From: CAVPDE01 sp964580575
Lineage (GTDB): Bacteria; Desulfobacterota; DSM-4660; Desulfatiglandales; HGW-15
Length of the DNA stretch: 25,351 nucleotides
Reading direction: 5' to 3'
NCBI GenBank assembly: GCA_964580575.1
Contig: CAZOLJ010000066.1
Coordinates: 1 to 25,351, forward strand
In this document: in pieces, positions 7,175 to 16,678 of the stretch
How positions within the stretch are numbered: the stretch's first letter is position 1
How the letters are laid out: the number at the start of each line of letters is the position of its first letter
Program-made: the position numbers and the translations under genes
The notes under the pieces: generated by a model
Database searches by the model: none
What the model was told of the DNA's origin: nothing
Seen by the model: the letters and a program-made list of their open reading frames with translations, nothing else

Positions 7175-9886
7175 ATGGCGAAAGTCAGGGTCTACGAGTT
7201 GGCCAAAGAGCTGAGCATGGATAGCAAAGAGCTTGTGGAGAAGCTCAAGGCAGGGGGAATCCCTGTCAAGAACTACATGAGCACACTCGACGAGCAGGTG
7301 GTGGCAAAGGCCCGGGAAGTCGCACTCGGTGTGGTTTCGGAGGTGATCGAGGAGAAAAGGATCCGGCCCACGGTCATTCGTCGTCGCAAAAAAACTGTGA
7401 CCGTCGAGGCGGAAAGGGTCCCCGAGAAGATGGAAGCGGCTCTCAAAGCCCCCTCGGCGGAGGTACAGAAAGCTCCTGTGGAAGAGAGGCCCGCAGCAGC
7501 AGCGCGAGCGCCTGCGGCCAAGGTTCGTCGTGAGGCAAAGGAGGCGGTCGTCGAGGAGGCTGTTGCAGAGGAGCCTGCAGAAGAAGCGGACGTGGAGCCT
7601 GTCGTTGAGACAAAGGAGGAGAGGCGAGTGGAGAGGGAGCCCGCCGCTGCGGCGGAACAAGACGTGACTGTGGAGCCGATGAAGGCAGAAGAAGCGATAG
7701 AGACCTCCAAACCCCAGGTCTTGGATAAAGAGAAGATCAAAGACAAGCTGAAAAAACCGAAGAAGAAAAAGCTGGATCTGCCGGCCAAGATCATCCGGAG
7801 AGCCGAGGAAAGCCCTCTCAGAACGGTTTTCGAAAAGAAGAAAGAGGCGGCCGCTCCTGCTGAGGAGAAGGTCTCTTTTAAGCCTTCCACCTTGGAGGCC
7901 GAGGCAGCGGTTCCTGAGGAAGAAAAGGAGAGAAGAGGAAAGAAGAGGAAGGAGAAAAAGGGCGTTGAGCGCGAAGAGGAGACCCCCCGGAGCGTCATTC
8001 GCCTTCGCAAATTCGAGGTCTTTGAGAGAGCGGATCTCTACGAAGGCCGCCTGATCAAACGCAAGAAGAAGGAAGTCCCGGGCAAAGAGATCCCCAAAAG
8101 AATGAAACAGCCGGAACTCGTGGTGCCGAAACCGGCCAAGCGAAAGATCAAGATCCAGGAAAAAGTGACGGTCGCCGACCTGGCCAAGGCCATGAGCGTC
8201 AAAGCGGCGGAACTCATTCGGAAGTTGATGGCGCTGGGCATGGTGGCCAACATCAACCAGACGATCGACTATGAGACGGCTTCGGTTCTGGCCGATGGCT
8301 ACGGGTTCGAGTTGGAACAAGCCCGCTTTGAGCTTGAAGAGAGCCTCACGGAAGTGAAGGACAAGCCGGAGGAGTTGAAGGTGCGGCCTCCGGTGGTGAC
8401 CATCATGGGTCACGTGGATCACGGGAAGACCTCCTTGCTCGATTACATTCGGAAGTCCAACATCATTGCGGGCGAGTCCGGGGGCATCACGCAGCACATC
8501 GGCGCTTACTACGTGGAGCGCAAGGGCGGAGACATTGTTTTCCTGGACACGCCGGGGCACGAAGCGTTCACGGCCATGAGGGCCCGGGGAGCTAAAGTGA
8601 CGGACATCATCGTGCTGGTGGTGGCTGCCGATGACGGGGTCATGCCCCAAACCAAAGAAGCGATCAATCACGGTCGGGCCGCCAGCATTCCGATCGTGGT
8701 GGCGATCAACAAAATCGACAAACCCGAGGCCAATGTAGAAAGAGTCCGCAGAGAACTGGCTGAGCTGGGGCTGGCGCCCGAGGAATGGGGAGGACAGACC
8801 ATTTTCGGAAGCATATCGGCCAAGACGGGCCAGGGCGTGGATGAACTTCTAGAACTGATTCTTCTCCAGGCTGAGGTGCTGGAGCTCAAGGCCAATCCGG
8901 AGAAGCCGGCCAGAGGAACGGTGATCGAAGCCAAGCTCGACAAGAACCGAGGGCCTGTGGCCACGGTCCTGATTCGAAGCGGGACCCTCAAGCAGGGCAG
9001 CTTCTTTATCTGCGGGGAGCACTTCGGCAAGGTCCGGGCCATGCTCAACAACAGGGGCAAGCGGATGATCGTCGCGACCCCCTCGATGCCGGTGGAGGTC
9101 TACGGCATCTCGGGAGTGCCCATGGCAGGGGACGAGTTCATCGCCGTGCCGGATGAGAAGACGGCCAAGGAAGTGATTGAATACCGCCTGGCCCAGTCCA
9201 AGAAGTGGGAGGGAGAGAAACGGGGAATCGTCAGCCTGGATGATCTCTTCCAGAAGATCAAAGAGGGAGAGGTCAAGGACCTCAACCTCGTCATGAAGGC
9301 GGATGTGCAGGGATCCATCGAGGCGATCTCGGACTCCCTTGCCAAGCTAATCTCCGAGGAGGTCAAACTCAAAATCATCCACTCCTCCACAGGCGCCATT
9401 TCTGAGACGGACGTCATGCTGGCCTCGGCTTCCGGGGCGATCATCATCGGCTTCAATGTTCGGGCCAACCCCCGGGTGACGGAGCTCGCGGAAAAGGAAA
9501 AGGTAGACATCCGATACTATGACGTTATCTACAATTTGATTCAGGACATTAGAATGGCCATGGCCGGACTTCTGGAACCGGTTCTTAAGGAGAATTTCAT
9601 AGGCCGGGCGACGGTCAAAGAGGTGTTCCACATTCCCAAGATCGGGACGGTGGCCGGCTGCTCCGTGACTGACGGCCGAGTGGAGCGAAACGCCAGGACG
9701 CGCCTGCTGAGGGATGAGGTGGTGGTCTTTGAAGGAAAGATCGCCTCCCTGCGGCGTTTCAAGGACGACGTGAAGGAAGTGCAAACGGGTTATGAGTGCG
9801 GCATCACCCTGGAGAGCTTCCAGGACATCAAACCTGGGGATGTCTTTGAAGTGTTCCAGATCGAAGAGGTAAGGCCGGAGCTCTGA
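7175..9886 (+). CDS. infB: Translation initiation factor IF-2
   Basis: IF-2 is the GTPase that delivers initiator tRNA and joins the ribosomal subunits. The 903-residue protein starts MAKVRVYELAKELSMDSKEL, an IF2_N domain. A long Ala/Glu/Lys-rich linker (about residues 60-320) follows, then a second IF2_N-like domain (about 330-385) and the G domain: GHVDHGKTS at about 412, DTPGHEAF at about 458, NKID at about 512. Domains II, III and the C-terminal fMet-tRNA-binding domain complete it. The chosen start is the ATG at 7175; an upstream in-frame extension has no family similarity. Large antisense ORFs over this gene come from its codon bias. Confidence 0.97.
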   Translation: MAKVRVYELAKELSMDSKELVEKLKAGGIPVKNYMSTLDEQVVAKAREVALGVVSEVIEEKRIRPTVIRRRKKTVTVEAERVPEKMEAALKAPSAEVQKAPVEERPAAAARAPAAKVRREAKEAVVEEAVAEEPAEEADVEPVVETKEERRVEREPAAAAEQDVTVEPMKAEEAIETSKPQVLDKEKIKDKLKKPKKKKLDLPAKIIRRAEESPLRTVFEKKKEAAAPAEEKVSFKPSTLEAEAAVPEEEKERRGKKRKEKKGVEREEETPRSVIRLRKFEVFERADLYEGRLIKRKKKEVPGKEIPKRMKQPELVVPKPAKRKIKIQEKVTVADLAKAMSVKAAELIRKLMALGMVANINQTIDYETASVLADGYGFELEQARFELEESLTEVKDKPEELKVRPPVVTIMGHVDHGKTSLLDYIRKSNIIAGESGGITQHIGAYYVERKGGDIVFLDTPGHEAFTAMRARGAKVTDIIVLVVAADDGVMPQTKEAINHGRAASIPIVVAINKIDKPEANVERVRRELAELGLAPEEWGGQTIFGSISAKTGQGVDELLELILLQAEVLELKANPEKPARGTVIEAKLDKNRGPVATVLIRSGTLKQGSFFICGEHFGKVRAMLNNRGKRMIVATPSMPVEVYGISGVPMAGDEFIAVPDEKTAKEVIEYRLAQSKKWEGEKRGIVSLDDLFQKIKEGEVKDLNLVMKADVQGSIEAISDSLAKLISEEVKLKIIHSSTGAISETDVMLASASGAIIIGFNVRANPRVTELAEKEKVDIRYYDVIYNLIQDIRMAMAGLLEPVLKENFIGRATVKEVFHIPKIGTVAGCSVTDGRVERNARTRLLRDEVVVFEGKIASLRRFKDDVKEVQTGYECGITLESFQDIKPGDVFEVFQIEEVRPEL

Positions 9887-9889
9887 TTC

Positions 9890-10177
9890 ATGGTCGTGGG
9901 CACCCTGAAAATCGAATTCCGCATCCAGGACAACCACTCCCTCAAGGGCAAGCGAAAGATCGTTCGGAGTGTGGTAGACAGGGTGAAACACAAGTTCAAC
10001 GCCGCTGTGGCGGAGGTGGGTTCCAACGACAACTGGCAGAGGATCGAAATCGGGGTCACCACGGTGGGCAATGACCGACGTCACATGGATTCGTCGCTCA
10101 GCAACATCCTGGGATTCATTGAATCCATGTACTTGGCTGAAATCATTAATGTGGAAACAGAAGTCATAAACCTGTGA
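9890..10177 (+). CDS. ylxP: DUF503 family protein (YlxP-like)
   Basis: This 95-residue protein begins MVVGTLKIEFRIQDNHSLKG and contains KGKRKIVRSVVDRVKHKFNAAVAEV, the DUF503 core. YlxP-family proteins are encoded between infB and rbfA across many phyla and are associated with ribosome biogenesis; the biochemical role is not settled as far as I know. The start lies 3 nt after the infB stop, so translation is likely coupled. Confidence 0.88.
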   Translation: MVVGTLKIEFRIQDNHSLKGKRKIVRSVVDRVKHKFNAAVAEVGSNDNWQRIEIGVTTVGNDRRHMDSSLSNILGFIESMYLAEIINVETEVINL

Positions 10178-10200
10178 CAGGCCGGTGAGAAATGCAGCGA

Positions 10201-10261
10201 CAAGTGACGAGTAACGAGTGACAAGTCAGTGGTTCAATCTCGTAACTTGTCACTCGTTACT
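10201..10261. repeat. Perfect 17-bp inverted repeat with iterated CGAGT/GTGAC units
   Basis: Positions 10210-10226 are the exact reverse complement of 10245-10261, separated by 18 nt. The left arm is preceded by a further degenerate copy (10201-10210), so the unit (A/T)GTGAC-GAGT-AAC is iterated. It sits in the 159-nt spacer between ylxP and rbfA, inside an otherwise compact operon. No T-tract follows, so it is not a classical terminator; the RNA would form a stable hairpin. It resembles the palindrome at 4546-4640 in architecture but not in sequence. Confidence 0.85.
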
Positions 10262-10336
10262 GGCCAGCGACATGGGGGGTTTTGTCCGTAGAACCTTGTG
10301 GGTTGCGGTTGCGCGTTGAAGTGAGGGAAAACAGGA

Positions 10337-10705
10337 ATGTTGCCGGGCAGAAGAGCCGACAGAGTCGGCGATCTGATCCTCAGAGAGATTGCGGATCTGC
10401 TGATGACCAGAGTCAAGGATCCGAGAGTGAAGAAGACAACGGTCACGGGAATCGCTGTCAGCAAAGATCTTCGCTACGCCAAGGTGTTCTATAGTCTCAT
10501 CGGGAGTGAGCAGGAGATCATGGAGGCGCAAAAGGGACTGGAGAGCGCCACGGGGTTCATCAAGCGAGAAATCGGCCTCCGCATGGATCTCAAGTACGTG
10601 CCGGACATCGTCTTCAAGCATGACCCGTCTCTGGCCGAAGGGGACCACATGGAAAAGCTCTTCCAGAGGCTGAAGACAGAAGAATGTTCCGGTCCTGAGA
10701 CGTAG
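10337..10705 (+). CDS. rbfA: 30S ribosome-binding factor A
   Basis: RbfA binds helix 1 of 16S rRNA during 30S maturation and cold adaptation. The 122-residue KH-like protein has the family features RADRVGDLILREIADLL, KDPRV and the strand DLRYAKVFYSLIG. The ATG at 10337 follows GAGGGAAAACAGGA. The length is normal. It is separated from ylxP by the palindromic repeat and from truB by 9 nt. Confidence 0.94.
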   Translation: MLPGRRADRVGDLILREIADLLMTRVKDPRVKKTTVTGIAVSKDLRYAKVFYSLIGSEQEIMEAQKGLESATGFIKREIGLRMDLKYVPDIVFKHDPSLAEGDHMEKLFQRLKTEECSGPET

Positions 10706-10714
10706 GGGAGAAGT

Positions 10715-11614
10715 GTGGTTGAAACCTGTGACGGCGTGCTGATCGTGGACAAGGAGGAAGGTGAAACCTCCTTCAGTGTCGTGAGCAAAGTCAAGAAGCT
10801 CCTCCAAGTCGGCAAGGTCGGCCACGCCGGAACGCTCGATCCCTTTGCGACGGGGCTGCTGCTGGTTCTGATCGGGCAGGGGACAAAACTCTCGCCCTAC
10901 CTCATGGCCGGGGATAAAACGTACCTCGGAACCCTGACCCTTGGGACTGAAACCGACACCCTGGACCGAACAGGCCGGGTCACGAACGTGAAGCCTGTTC
11001 CGAAGCTCGATCCGGAGCTTGTCAGGGAAAGAGCCGAAGCCTTTGTGGGTGAGACGGAGCAGACGCCCCCGTCGTTCTCGGCTCTGAAGGTTCAGGGGAA
11101 GAGGGCCTATTCGCTGGCGCGAGAAGGGTTGCCGGTGAACCTGGAGAAGCGACGGGTGAGGATCAGGGAGTGGACCATCCTGTCGCTGGATCTCCCGGAT
11201 GTCACCTTCAGGGTGGTTTGCTCTTCAGGGACCTATGTTCGTACCCTCGCGGCGGACCTTGGAAGGGCGCTGGGGGTGGGGGCCCACCTCAAAACCCTTA
11301 GGCGAACGGCCATCGGGCCTTATCGGGTGGAGGACGCCCTAGGCTCCGGAGACATGGGAGCCGCCGCAGAGATGGTGAAAGGAAGAATCGTCCCCGTGCG
11401 GTATGCGCTGCCCCACTTCACGGAAGTGGAGGTGGATGAAAACACCGCCCTCCGGGTGCGAAGAGGGTACCAGCCCGTATGGGAGGAACTTGGAAAGAAA
11501 GCGCCTTTCCCTCAGGAAGATGTGAAACTCGTGAACGGCGCGGATCTGGTAGCCCTTGTGCGTTGCGAGCCCCGCGCAAAAAGTCGACTCAGCGTTTCGC
11601 GAGTCTTTGTCTGA
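10715..11614 (+). CDS. truB: tRNA pseudouridine(55) synthase TruB
   Basis: TruB makes pseudouridine 55 in the T-loop of tRNAs and also acts as an RNA chaperone. The 299-residue protein has motif II GHAGTLDPFATG with catalytic Asp at residue 42, plus CSSGTYVRTLAADLG and a C-terminal PUA-like region. The start is GTG at 10715 with AGGGGAG four bases upstream. It sits between rbfA and rpsO, as in E. coli. Confidence 0.96.
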   Translation: MVETCDGVLIVDKEEGETSFSVVSKVKKLLQVGKVGHAGTLDPFATGLLLVLIGQGTKLSPYLMAGDKTYLGTLTLGTETDTLDRTGRVTNVKPVPKLDPELVRERAEAFVGETEQTPPSFSALKVQGKRAYSLAREGLPVNLEKRRVRIREWTILSLDLPDVTFRVVCSSGTYVRTLAADLGRALGVGAHLKTLRRTAIGPYRVEDALGSGDMGAAAEMVKGRIVPVRYALPHFTEVEVDENTALRVRRGYQPVWEELGKKAPFPQEDVKLVNGADLVALVRCEPRAKSRLSVSRVFV

Positions 11615-11667
11615 GGGCGCGTAGGGGCAGAACAAAGCTCGATTCTAATCTAAAGGAGGTATGCAAA

Positions 11668-11937
11668 GTGGTGCTCAAAGCAGAAGCAAAAAAAGAGATC
11701 ATCGATCAATTCAAGCTGCATGAGAAAGACACGGGTTCTCCGGAGGTCCAGGTGGCCATCCTGAGCAACCGCATCAACATGCTGACGGAGCATTTCAAGA
11801 CCCACAAAAAGGATCACCATTCTCGAAGAGGGTTGCTGAAACTGGTCGGTCAGAGGAGACGGCTGCTCAACTATCTGCGGAGAACGGACGAGCAAAGATA
11901 TGTGTCTATTATCAAAGAACTCGGCCTGAGGAAGTAG
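11668..11937 (+). CDS. rpsO: 30S ribosomal protein S15
   Basis: S15 is a primary 16S rRNA-binding protein of the platform. The 89-residue product has DTGSPEVQVAILSNRIN and HKKDHHSRRGLLKLVGQRR, near-invariant in the family, and exactly the E. coli length if the GTG at 11668 is used. AAAGGAGGT lies seven bases upstream; a second GTG (11671) directly follows. It lies between truB and pnp. Confidence 0.97.
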   Translation: MVLKAEAKKEIIDQFKLHEKDTGSPEVQVAILSNRINMLTEHFKTHKKDHHSRRGLLKLVGQRRRLLNYLRRTDEQRYVSIIKELGLRK

Positions 11938-12023
11938 GATCGGTTCAACGGAGAAGACGGTCCTGAGGCAGGCCCGGGCCGAAGGATCCTTTGTCTCACT
12001 TTATGGAAAGGACGGAAGTACAC

Positions 12024-14123
12024 ATGATCAAGAGTGCATCAAGGGAAATGAATGGGCAGATGATGCATATTGAGACTGGCCGGATCGCCAAACAGGCCAG
12101 TGGCTCTGCCGTGGTTACCCTGGGAGAGACCGTGGTGCTGGTCACCGTGGTGGCAACCAACGAACTCAGGGAAGGCGTGGATTTTCTACCTCTAACGGTC
12201 GAGTACCAGGAGATGTCCTACGCGGGGGGGAGGATTCCCGGCAACTATTTTCGAAGGGACATGGGGAGGCCGAGCGAAAGGGAGACCCTGGTCGCCAGGT
12301 TCATTGACCGGCCGTTGAGACCTCTTTTCCCGGATAACTACTATTACGAAACCCAGATTATTGCCACGGTGCTCTCTACAGACCGGGAGAACGAGGCGGA
12401 TGTGCTCGCGCTGGTAGGGGCTTCTGCAGCCCTCGAAGTCTCGGACATTCCTTTCCGCGGACCGGTGGGAGCGGTCCGGGTGGCTAGAGTGGGGGGAAAG
12501 CTTGTGGCGAACCCCACGCTCTCCGAGCAGGAGGAAAGCGACATCCAGGTGATTGTGGCGGGAACTCGATCCGCCGTGGTCATGGTCGAAGGAGGCGGAA
12601 ACTTCGTCTCCGAGTCGGAAATGATCGATGCGGTCTTTTTCGGACATGAGGCGCTCCAGCCCCTCCTCGACATGCAGGAGGAGATCCGCAGAGCGGTCGG
12701 AAAACCCAAGAGAGACGTTGCTCCTGTGCCGAGAGACGCGGCTCTGGAAGCGAAGATCAGGGAACTCGCTCTTCCCCTTCTCCAGGAGACATCGAGAACT
12801 GCCGACAAAAAGGAAAGACAGGATAAAAGAGAGAATGCCGTGACCAGGACTCTGGAAGCTCTGGCAGCGGAGGTAGAGGGAAGGGAGTCGGAAATCAAGG
12901 AGATGCTCTCGGAACTCGAGAGGGACCTGGTTCGCCGAATGATCCTGGAAGAGGGGAGGCGAATCGACGGACGGAGCTTCACCGAGGTGAGGCCCATCGA
13001 GTGCATGGTCGGCGTGCTCCCCCGAGTTCATGGCTCAGCCCTCTTCACCAGGGGTGAAACCCAGGCGCTCGTGCTGACCACCCTGGGTACGGAGATGGAC
13101 GAGCAGAGGATGGAGACGATTTACGGCCTCCGATTCAAACCCTTCATGTTCCACTACAACTTCCCCCCCTATTCGGTGGGAGAGGCCAAGAGATTAGGAG
13201 GCCCAAGCCGCAGGGACATCGGCCACGGAGCCCTGGCCCACAGAAGCCTGGTGCCGGTGCTTCCTCCCAAGGAAGAGTTCCAATATACGGTGCGGGTGGT
13301 TTCCGAGATTCTGGAGTCCAACGGATCATCGTCCATGGCGAGCGTGTGCGGAGGCTCCCTCTCCCTGATGGATGCAGGGGTCCCGATCAAGGAACCGGTG
13401 GCCGGCGTGGCCATGGGCCTGATTTCCGACGGCAGCAGGACGGTCATCCTGACGGACATTATCGGCGATGAAGACCACTACGGAGACATGGATTTCAAGG
13501 TGACGGGGACGGCGGGCGGTATCACGGGCCTTCAGATGGACATCAAGATCGACGGGGTCACGCGCGAGGTCATGCAAACGGCCCTGGAGCAGGCCAGGCA
13601 GGCCAGGCTGCACATCCTGGACAAGATGAACGCTGCGATCAACAAGCCGAGGATCCAGGTTTCCCAGTATGCGCCCGTGATCACCATCCTCCAGATCAAA
13701 CCCGATAAAGTTCGGCTTCTGATCGGGCCCGGGGGCAAGGTCATCAAGGAAATCAGCGCGGCCACGGATTCCAAGATTGATGTGGACGACGAGGGACGGG
13801 TCATGATCGCTTCCCCTGACGGAGACCTTTCAAAGGCGGCGATCGAGATGGTCGGCCGGATTGTTCAGGAAGCGGAAGTGGGCAAGCTGTACAAGGGCAA
13901 GGTCAGGAAGATCATGGACTTCGGCGCTTTCGTCGAGATCCTGCCCGGGACCGACGGCCTGATTCACATCTCCCAGCTGGACAAAGAGCGGGTGAACAAG
14001 GTGACGGACATCCTGAGAGAGGGAGATGAGGTCCTGGTCAAAGTCCTGGACATCGACAAGAACGGAAGAATTGCCCTGTCCCGGAAAGCCGCGCTGGGTG
14101 AAAGCCTGAACGATGTATCATAA
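12024..14123 (+). CDS. pnp: Polyribonucleotide nucleotidyltransferase (PNPase)
   Basis: PNPase is the 3'-5' phosphorolytic exoribonuclease of the degradosome. From the ATG at 12024 it has 699 residues: the first RNase PH domain (GRIAKQASGSAVVTLGETVV), an alpha-helical linker rich in Lys/Glu (about 240-310), and the second, catalytic RNase PH domain (GEAKRLGGPSRRDIGHGALA, then TDIIGDEDHYGDMDFKV). A KH domain (LLIGPGGKVIKEI at about 567) and an S1 domain (from about 620) complete it. In-frame starts at 11991 (TTG) and 12003 (ATG) are possible, but family members begin near MIKSASREMNG. It overlaps the following M16 peptidase gene by 11 nt. Confidence 0.97.
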   Translation: MIKSASREMNGQMMHIETGRIAKQASGSAVVTLGETVVLVTVVATNELREGVDFLPLTVEYQEMSYAGGRIPGNYFRRDMGRPSERETLVARFIDRPLRPLFPDNYYYETQIIATVLSTDRENEADVLALVGASAALEVSDIPFRGPVGAVRVARVGGKLVANPTLSEQEESDIQVIVAGTRSAVVMVEGGGNFVSESEMIDAVFFGHEALQPLLDMQEEIRRAVGKPKRDVAPVPRDAALEAKIRELALPLLQETSRTADKKERQDKRENAVTRTLEALAAEVEGRESEIKEMLSELERDLVRRMILEEGRRIDGRSFTEVRPIECMVGVLPRVHGSALFTRGETQALVLTTLGTEMDEQRMETIYGLRFKPFMFHYNFPPYSVGEAKRLGGPSRRDIGHGALAHRSLVPVLPPKEEFQYTVRVVSEILESNGSSSMASVCGGSLSLMDAGVPIKEPVAGVAMGLISDGSRTVILTDIIGDEDHYGDMDFKVTGTAGGITGLQMDIKIDGVTREVMQTALEQARQARLHILDKMNAAINKPRIQVSQYAPVITILQIKPDKVRLLIGPGGKVIKEISAATDSKIDVDDEGRVMIASPDGDLSKAAIEMVGRIVQEAEVGKLYKGKVRKIMDFGAFVEILPGTDGLIHISQLDKERVNKVTDILREGDEVLVKVLDIDKNGRIALSRKAALGESLNDVS

Positions 14124-15372
14124 GACGGTTCTCAAAAACGGGATCCGGATTGTCTCTGAAAGGTTGGAGCATTTCCGTTCCGTGTCTCTGGGTATCTGGG
14201 TGAACGTGGGCTCCAGGGATGAAGTGGAGGAGGAAAACGGGATCTCCCACTTCATCGAGCACATGACGTTCAAGGGGACTCGCGCGCGAAACAGTCTTCA
14301 GATCGCGAAGGAACTGGACGCCATCGGCGGGTTTTCCAACGCCTTCACCGGCGCAGAGTCCACTTGCTTCCACTCCCGGGTGCTCCACAAGCACCTTGAG
14401 ACGCTTGCCGACATCCTCTCCGACATCTTCCTGAATTCCCTTTTTGATCCCCAGGACATGAACAAGGAAAGACAGGTGATCCTCCAGGAGATCAACATGC
14501 TGGAGGATACTCCGGACGAGCAGGTCCATGTGCTTTTCAACGGGTTCTTCTGGTTGAACCATCCTCTGGGAATGCCCATCATAGGCACGCCGGCTACGGT
14601 TGCCGCCATGAACAAAAAGACGGTCCTCGGCCACATGAGGCGCTTCTACACTCCCGGCCGGATCATTGTGGCGGCTGCTGGCCATGTGGAACACGACAGT
14701 CTCGTCCGTTATCTGGAACCTCTCTTTGAGTCGCTACCCGTGGCGACCGAAGCTCCGGTGCGCTCGGCTCCGAGCGGTCATTTCGGCGTCTCGTGCCACC
14801 CCAAGGATCTCGAACAGGTCCACCTCTGCCTGGGAGGCAACGGCCCGCATCTGTCAAACGACCTTCGGTTCGCCGGGGCCGTGCTGAACGCGATCCTCGG
14901 CGGCAACATGAGTTCGCGGCTTTTCCAGGAGATCCGCGAGAAACGAGGCTTGGCCTACAATGTTTTTTCCTTTGTGTCGTCTTACATCGACGCCGGCATG
15001 CTCGGCATCTATGTGGCCACGGATCCCAAGGAGGTGAACCGAGCTCTCAAAGTGATCAAGAAGGAGATCCGGAAGATCCAGACAGGGGATGTTTCCAAGT
15101 CCGATCTGGATGCCACCTTGGAGCACCTCATCGGAGGGATTTTGCTGGGTTCCGAAAACACGGACACCAGAATGATCCGCCTTGCAAAGAACGAGGGGAT
15201 CTTCGGCCGGTACATCTCCTACGACGAAGTGGTGGCGGATCTTCAGAAGGTGACGGTGGATCAGGTGGTGGAGGTGGCGATTCAGGCCTTTGCAAAAGAT
15301 TCGGTCTCCCTGGTGACGCTCGGGCCCCTGGACAGAGACAGGCTGGACCTGAACAACGTGTCCTTTGGGTAA
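14113..15372 (+). CDS. M16 family zinc metallopeptidase (insulinase-like, M16B)
   Basis: The 419-residue protein has the inverted zinc motif HFIEH (His46, Glu49, His50) and the downstream Glu region ERQVILQEINMLEDTPDE, followed by the inactive second half with GGNMSSRLFQEIREKRGLAY, a typical R/Y substrate-binding motif. This is the single-chain bacterial M16B type (YmxG/PqqL-like). Its placement directly after pnp, overlapping by 11 nt, is widespread, and the ORF continues immediately into dut. Likely a cytoplasmic oligopeptide or processing peptidase; the substrate is unknown. Confidence 0.92.
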   Translation: MYHKTVLKNGIRIVSERLEHFRSVSLGIWVNVGSRDEVEEENGISHFIEHMTFKGTRARNSLQIAKELDAIGGFSNAFTGAESTCFHSRVLHKHLETLADILSDIFLNSLFDPQDMNKERQVILQEINMLEDTPDEQVHVLFNGFFWLNHPLGMPIIGTPATVAAMNKKTVLGHMRRFYTPGRIIVAAAGHVEHDSLVRYLEPLFESLPVATEAPVRSAPSGHFGVSCHPKDLEQVHLCLGGNGPHLSNDLRFAGAVLNAILGGNMSSRLFQEIREKRGLAYNVFSFVSSYIDAGMLGIYVATDPKEVNRALKVIKKEIRKIQTGDVSKSDLDATLEHLIGGILLGSENTDTRMIRLAKNEGIFGRYISYDEVVADLQKVTVDQVVEVAIQAFAKDSVSLVTLGPLDRDRLDLNNVSFG

Positions 15373-15861
15373 ATGAAGGTTTTCGAGAAGAAAGGGATGA
15401 GTGACTCTCCGGACCATGTGACCGTCAGGGTGATGCGCCTTGAAGGAAACCAGGATATGGCCCTGCCTTCCTACGAAACGGAGGGCGCCTCGGGACTGGA
15501 TTTGCGGGCTGCCGTGCGCGGGGAACTGACCCTTCATCCGGGCGACATCAGACTGGTTCCAACCGGGCTGGCCATCTCTCTTCCCGCGGGCTATGAAGCC
15601 CAGATCCGGCCGAGAAGCGGATTGGCCTTGAAGCACGGGGTCGGGATGGTCAATTCGCCCGGCACCGTTGATTCGGATTACCGGGGCGAGATCGGCCTTG
15701 TGCTTATCAACTGGGGCAAGGTTCCCTTGGTCATCAAGAGGGGCGATCGCATTGCCCAGATGGTCGTCACCCGTATTTCCCGTGCAGAGGTCCTGGAGGT
15801 GGACCGGCTCGAAACCACCGCGAGAGGTGAGGGAGGGTTCGGCCACAGTGGAGTGGAGTGA
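15373..15861 (+). CDS. dut: Deoxyuridine 5'-triphosphate nucleotidohydrolase
   Basis: dUTPase converts dUTP to dUMP and PPi, keeping uracil out of DNA and supplying dTMP synthesis. All five trimeric-dUTPase motifs are present: GASGLDLRA, RPRSGLA, NSPGTVDSDYRGEIG, RGDRIAQMV and GEGGFGHSG at the C-terminus. The start is either the ATG at 15373, adjoining the M16 stop (162 residues), or the ATG at 15397 (154 residues); neither has an ideal ribosome-binding site. Confidence 0.95.
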   Translation: MKVFEKKGMSDSPDHVTVRVMRLEGNQDMALPSYETEGASGLDLRAAVRGELTLHPGDIRLVPTGLAISLPAGYEAQIRPRSGLALKHGVGMVNSPGTVDSDYRGEIGLVLINWGKVPLVIKRGDRIAQMVVTRISRAEVLEVDRLETTARGEGGFGHSGVE

Positions 15862-15873
15862 AAGGATGCTCGA

Positions 15874-16659
15874 TTGAAAACATCGGCCATGCGATTCTCA
15901 GTTCTTGCCTCGGGAAGCAGCGGGAATGCGTGTTATGTGGAAGCCGCAGGGGCGAGGATCTTGATTGACGCGGGCTTGAGCGGTGAGGAGTTGATCCGGC
16001 GAATGGAGGAGGCCGGGATTGACCCGGCCGGACTGGACGCCATCCTCCTGACCCACGAGCACATCGATCACATCCGCGGCGCCGGCCCCCTTGCGCGGCG
16101 CTTCGACCTGCCCGTTTACGCCAACCGGTTGACCTTGAAAAGGGCACTGAAAACCCTGGGAAATCTTTCAAAGCCCGTCGTTTTCCAAACGGGTCATCCC
16201 ATCGCCCTTCACGGCCTCTGCATTGAGACTTTCACCAAGTGCCATGATGCAGCGGACCCGGTTGGGATCGTGGTCCACACGGACGGCGCAAGGCTGGGGA
16301 TCATCACGGATCTCGGGCGGAGCACCCCTGTGGTCGAGGACCGGCTGCGAGGGTGCCATGCACTGGTCATGGAGTTCAACCACGATGAGAGGATGCTGGA
16401 CGAAGGGCCTTATCCCCCGGAGCTCAAGAGGCGGATCAAGGGGCCTGAAGGGCATTTGTCCAATGATCAGGCCGGGGGACTGTTGAAGACGCTCTGTCAC
16501 CATGCGTTGAGCACGGTGGTCCTGGCCCACTTGAGCGAGATGAACAATCATCCCCAAAAGGCGATTCAGGCTTCGAAAAAGGCCCTGTCAGGAATCAGGG
16601 CCATGGTCCTGGTCAGTGACCAGGCCTGCGTGCTGCCGATGATGGATGTGACTGTCTGA
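15874..16659 (+). CDS. Metallo-beta-lactamase-fold hydrolase, WalJ/YycJ-like
   Basis: The 261-residue protein begins with FSVLASGSSGNACYVEAAG and carries the zinc motif THEHIDH (Thr60-His66), then KCHDA and the later TDLG segment. This matches the YycJ/WalJ subfamily of MBL-fold proteins, putative 5'-3' exonuclease or phosphodiesterase-like enzymes implicated in DNA repair and cell-wall control in firmicutes. The TTG at 15874 has AAAGGA seven bases upstream; the ATG at 15889 would remove five residues. The exact substrate is unknown. Confidence 0.88.
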   Translation: MKTSAMRFSVLASGSSGNACYVEAAGARILIDAGLSGEELIRRMEEAGIDPAGLDAILLTHEHIDHIRGAGPLARRFDLPVYANRLTLKRALKTLGNLSKPVVFQTGHPIALHGLCIETFTKCHDAADPVGIVVHTDGARLGIITDLGRSTPVVEDRLRGCHALVMEFNHDERMLDEGPYPPELKRRIKGPEGHLSNDQAGGLLKTLCHHALSTVVLAHLSEMNNHPQKAIQASKKALSGIRAMVLVSDQACVLPMMDVTV

Positions 16660-16678
16660 GTGCGTTCCGGGTCGGTCC

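Noticed and set aside
7172..8671. Long (499-codon) open frame antisense to infB
   Set aside because: It is a mirror of infB codon bias; the protein is low-complexity Leu/Arg/His-rich with no domain, and infB is unmistakable on the other strand.
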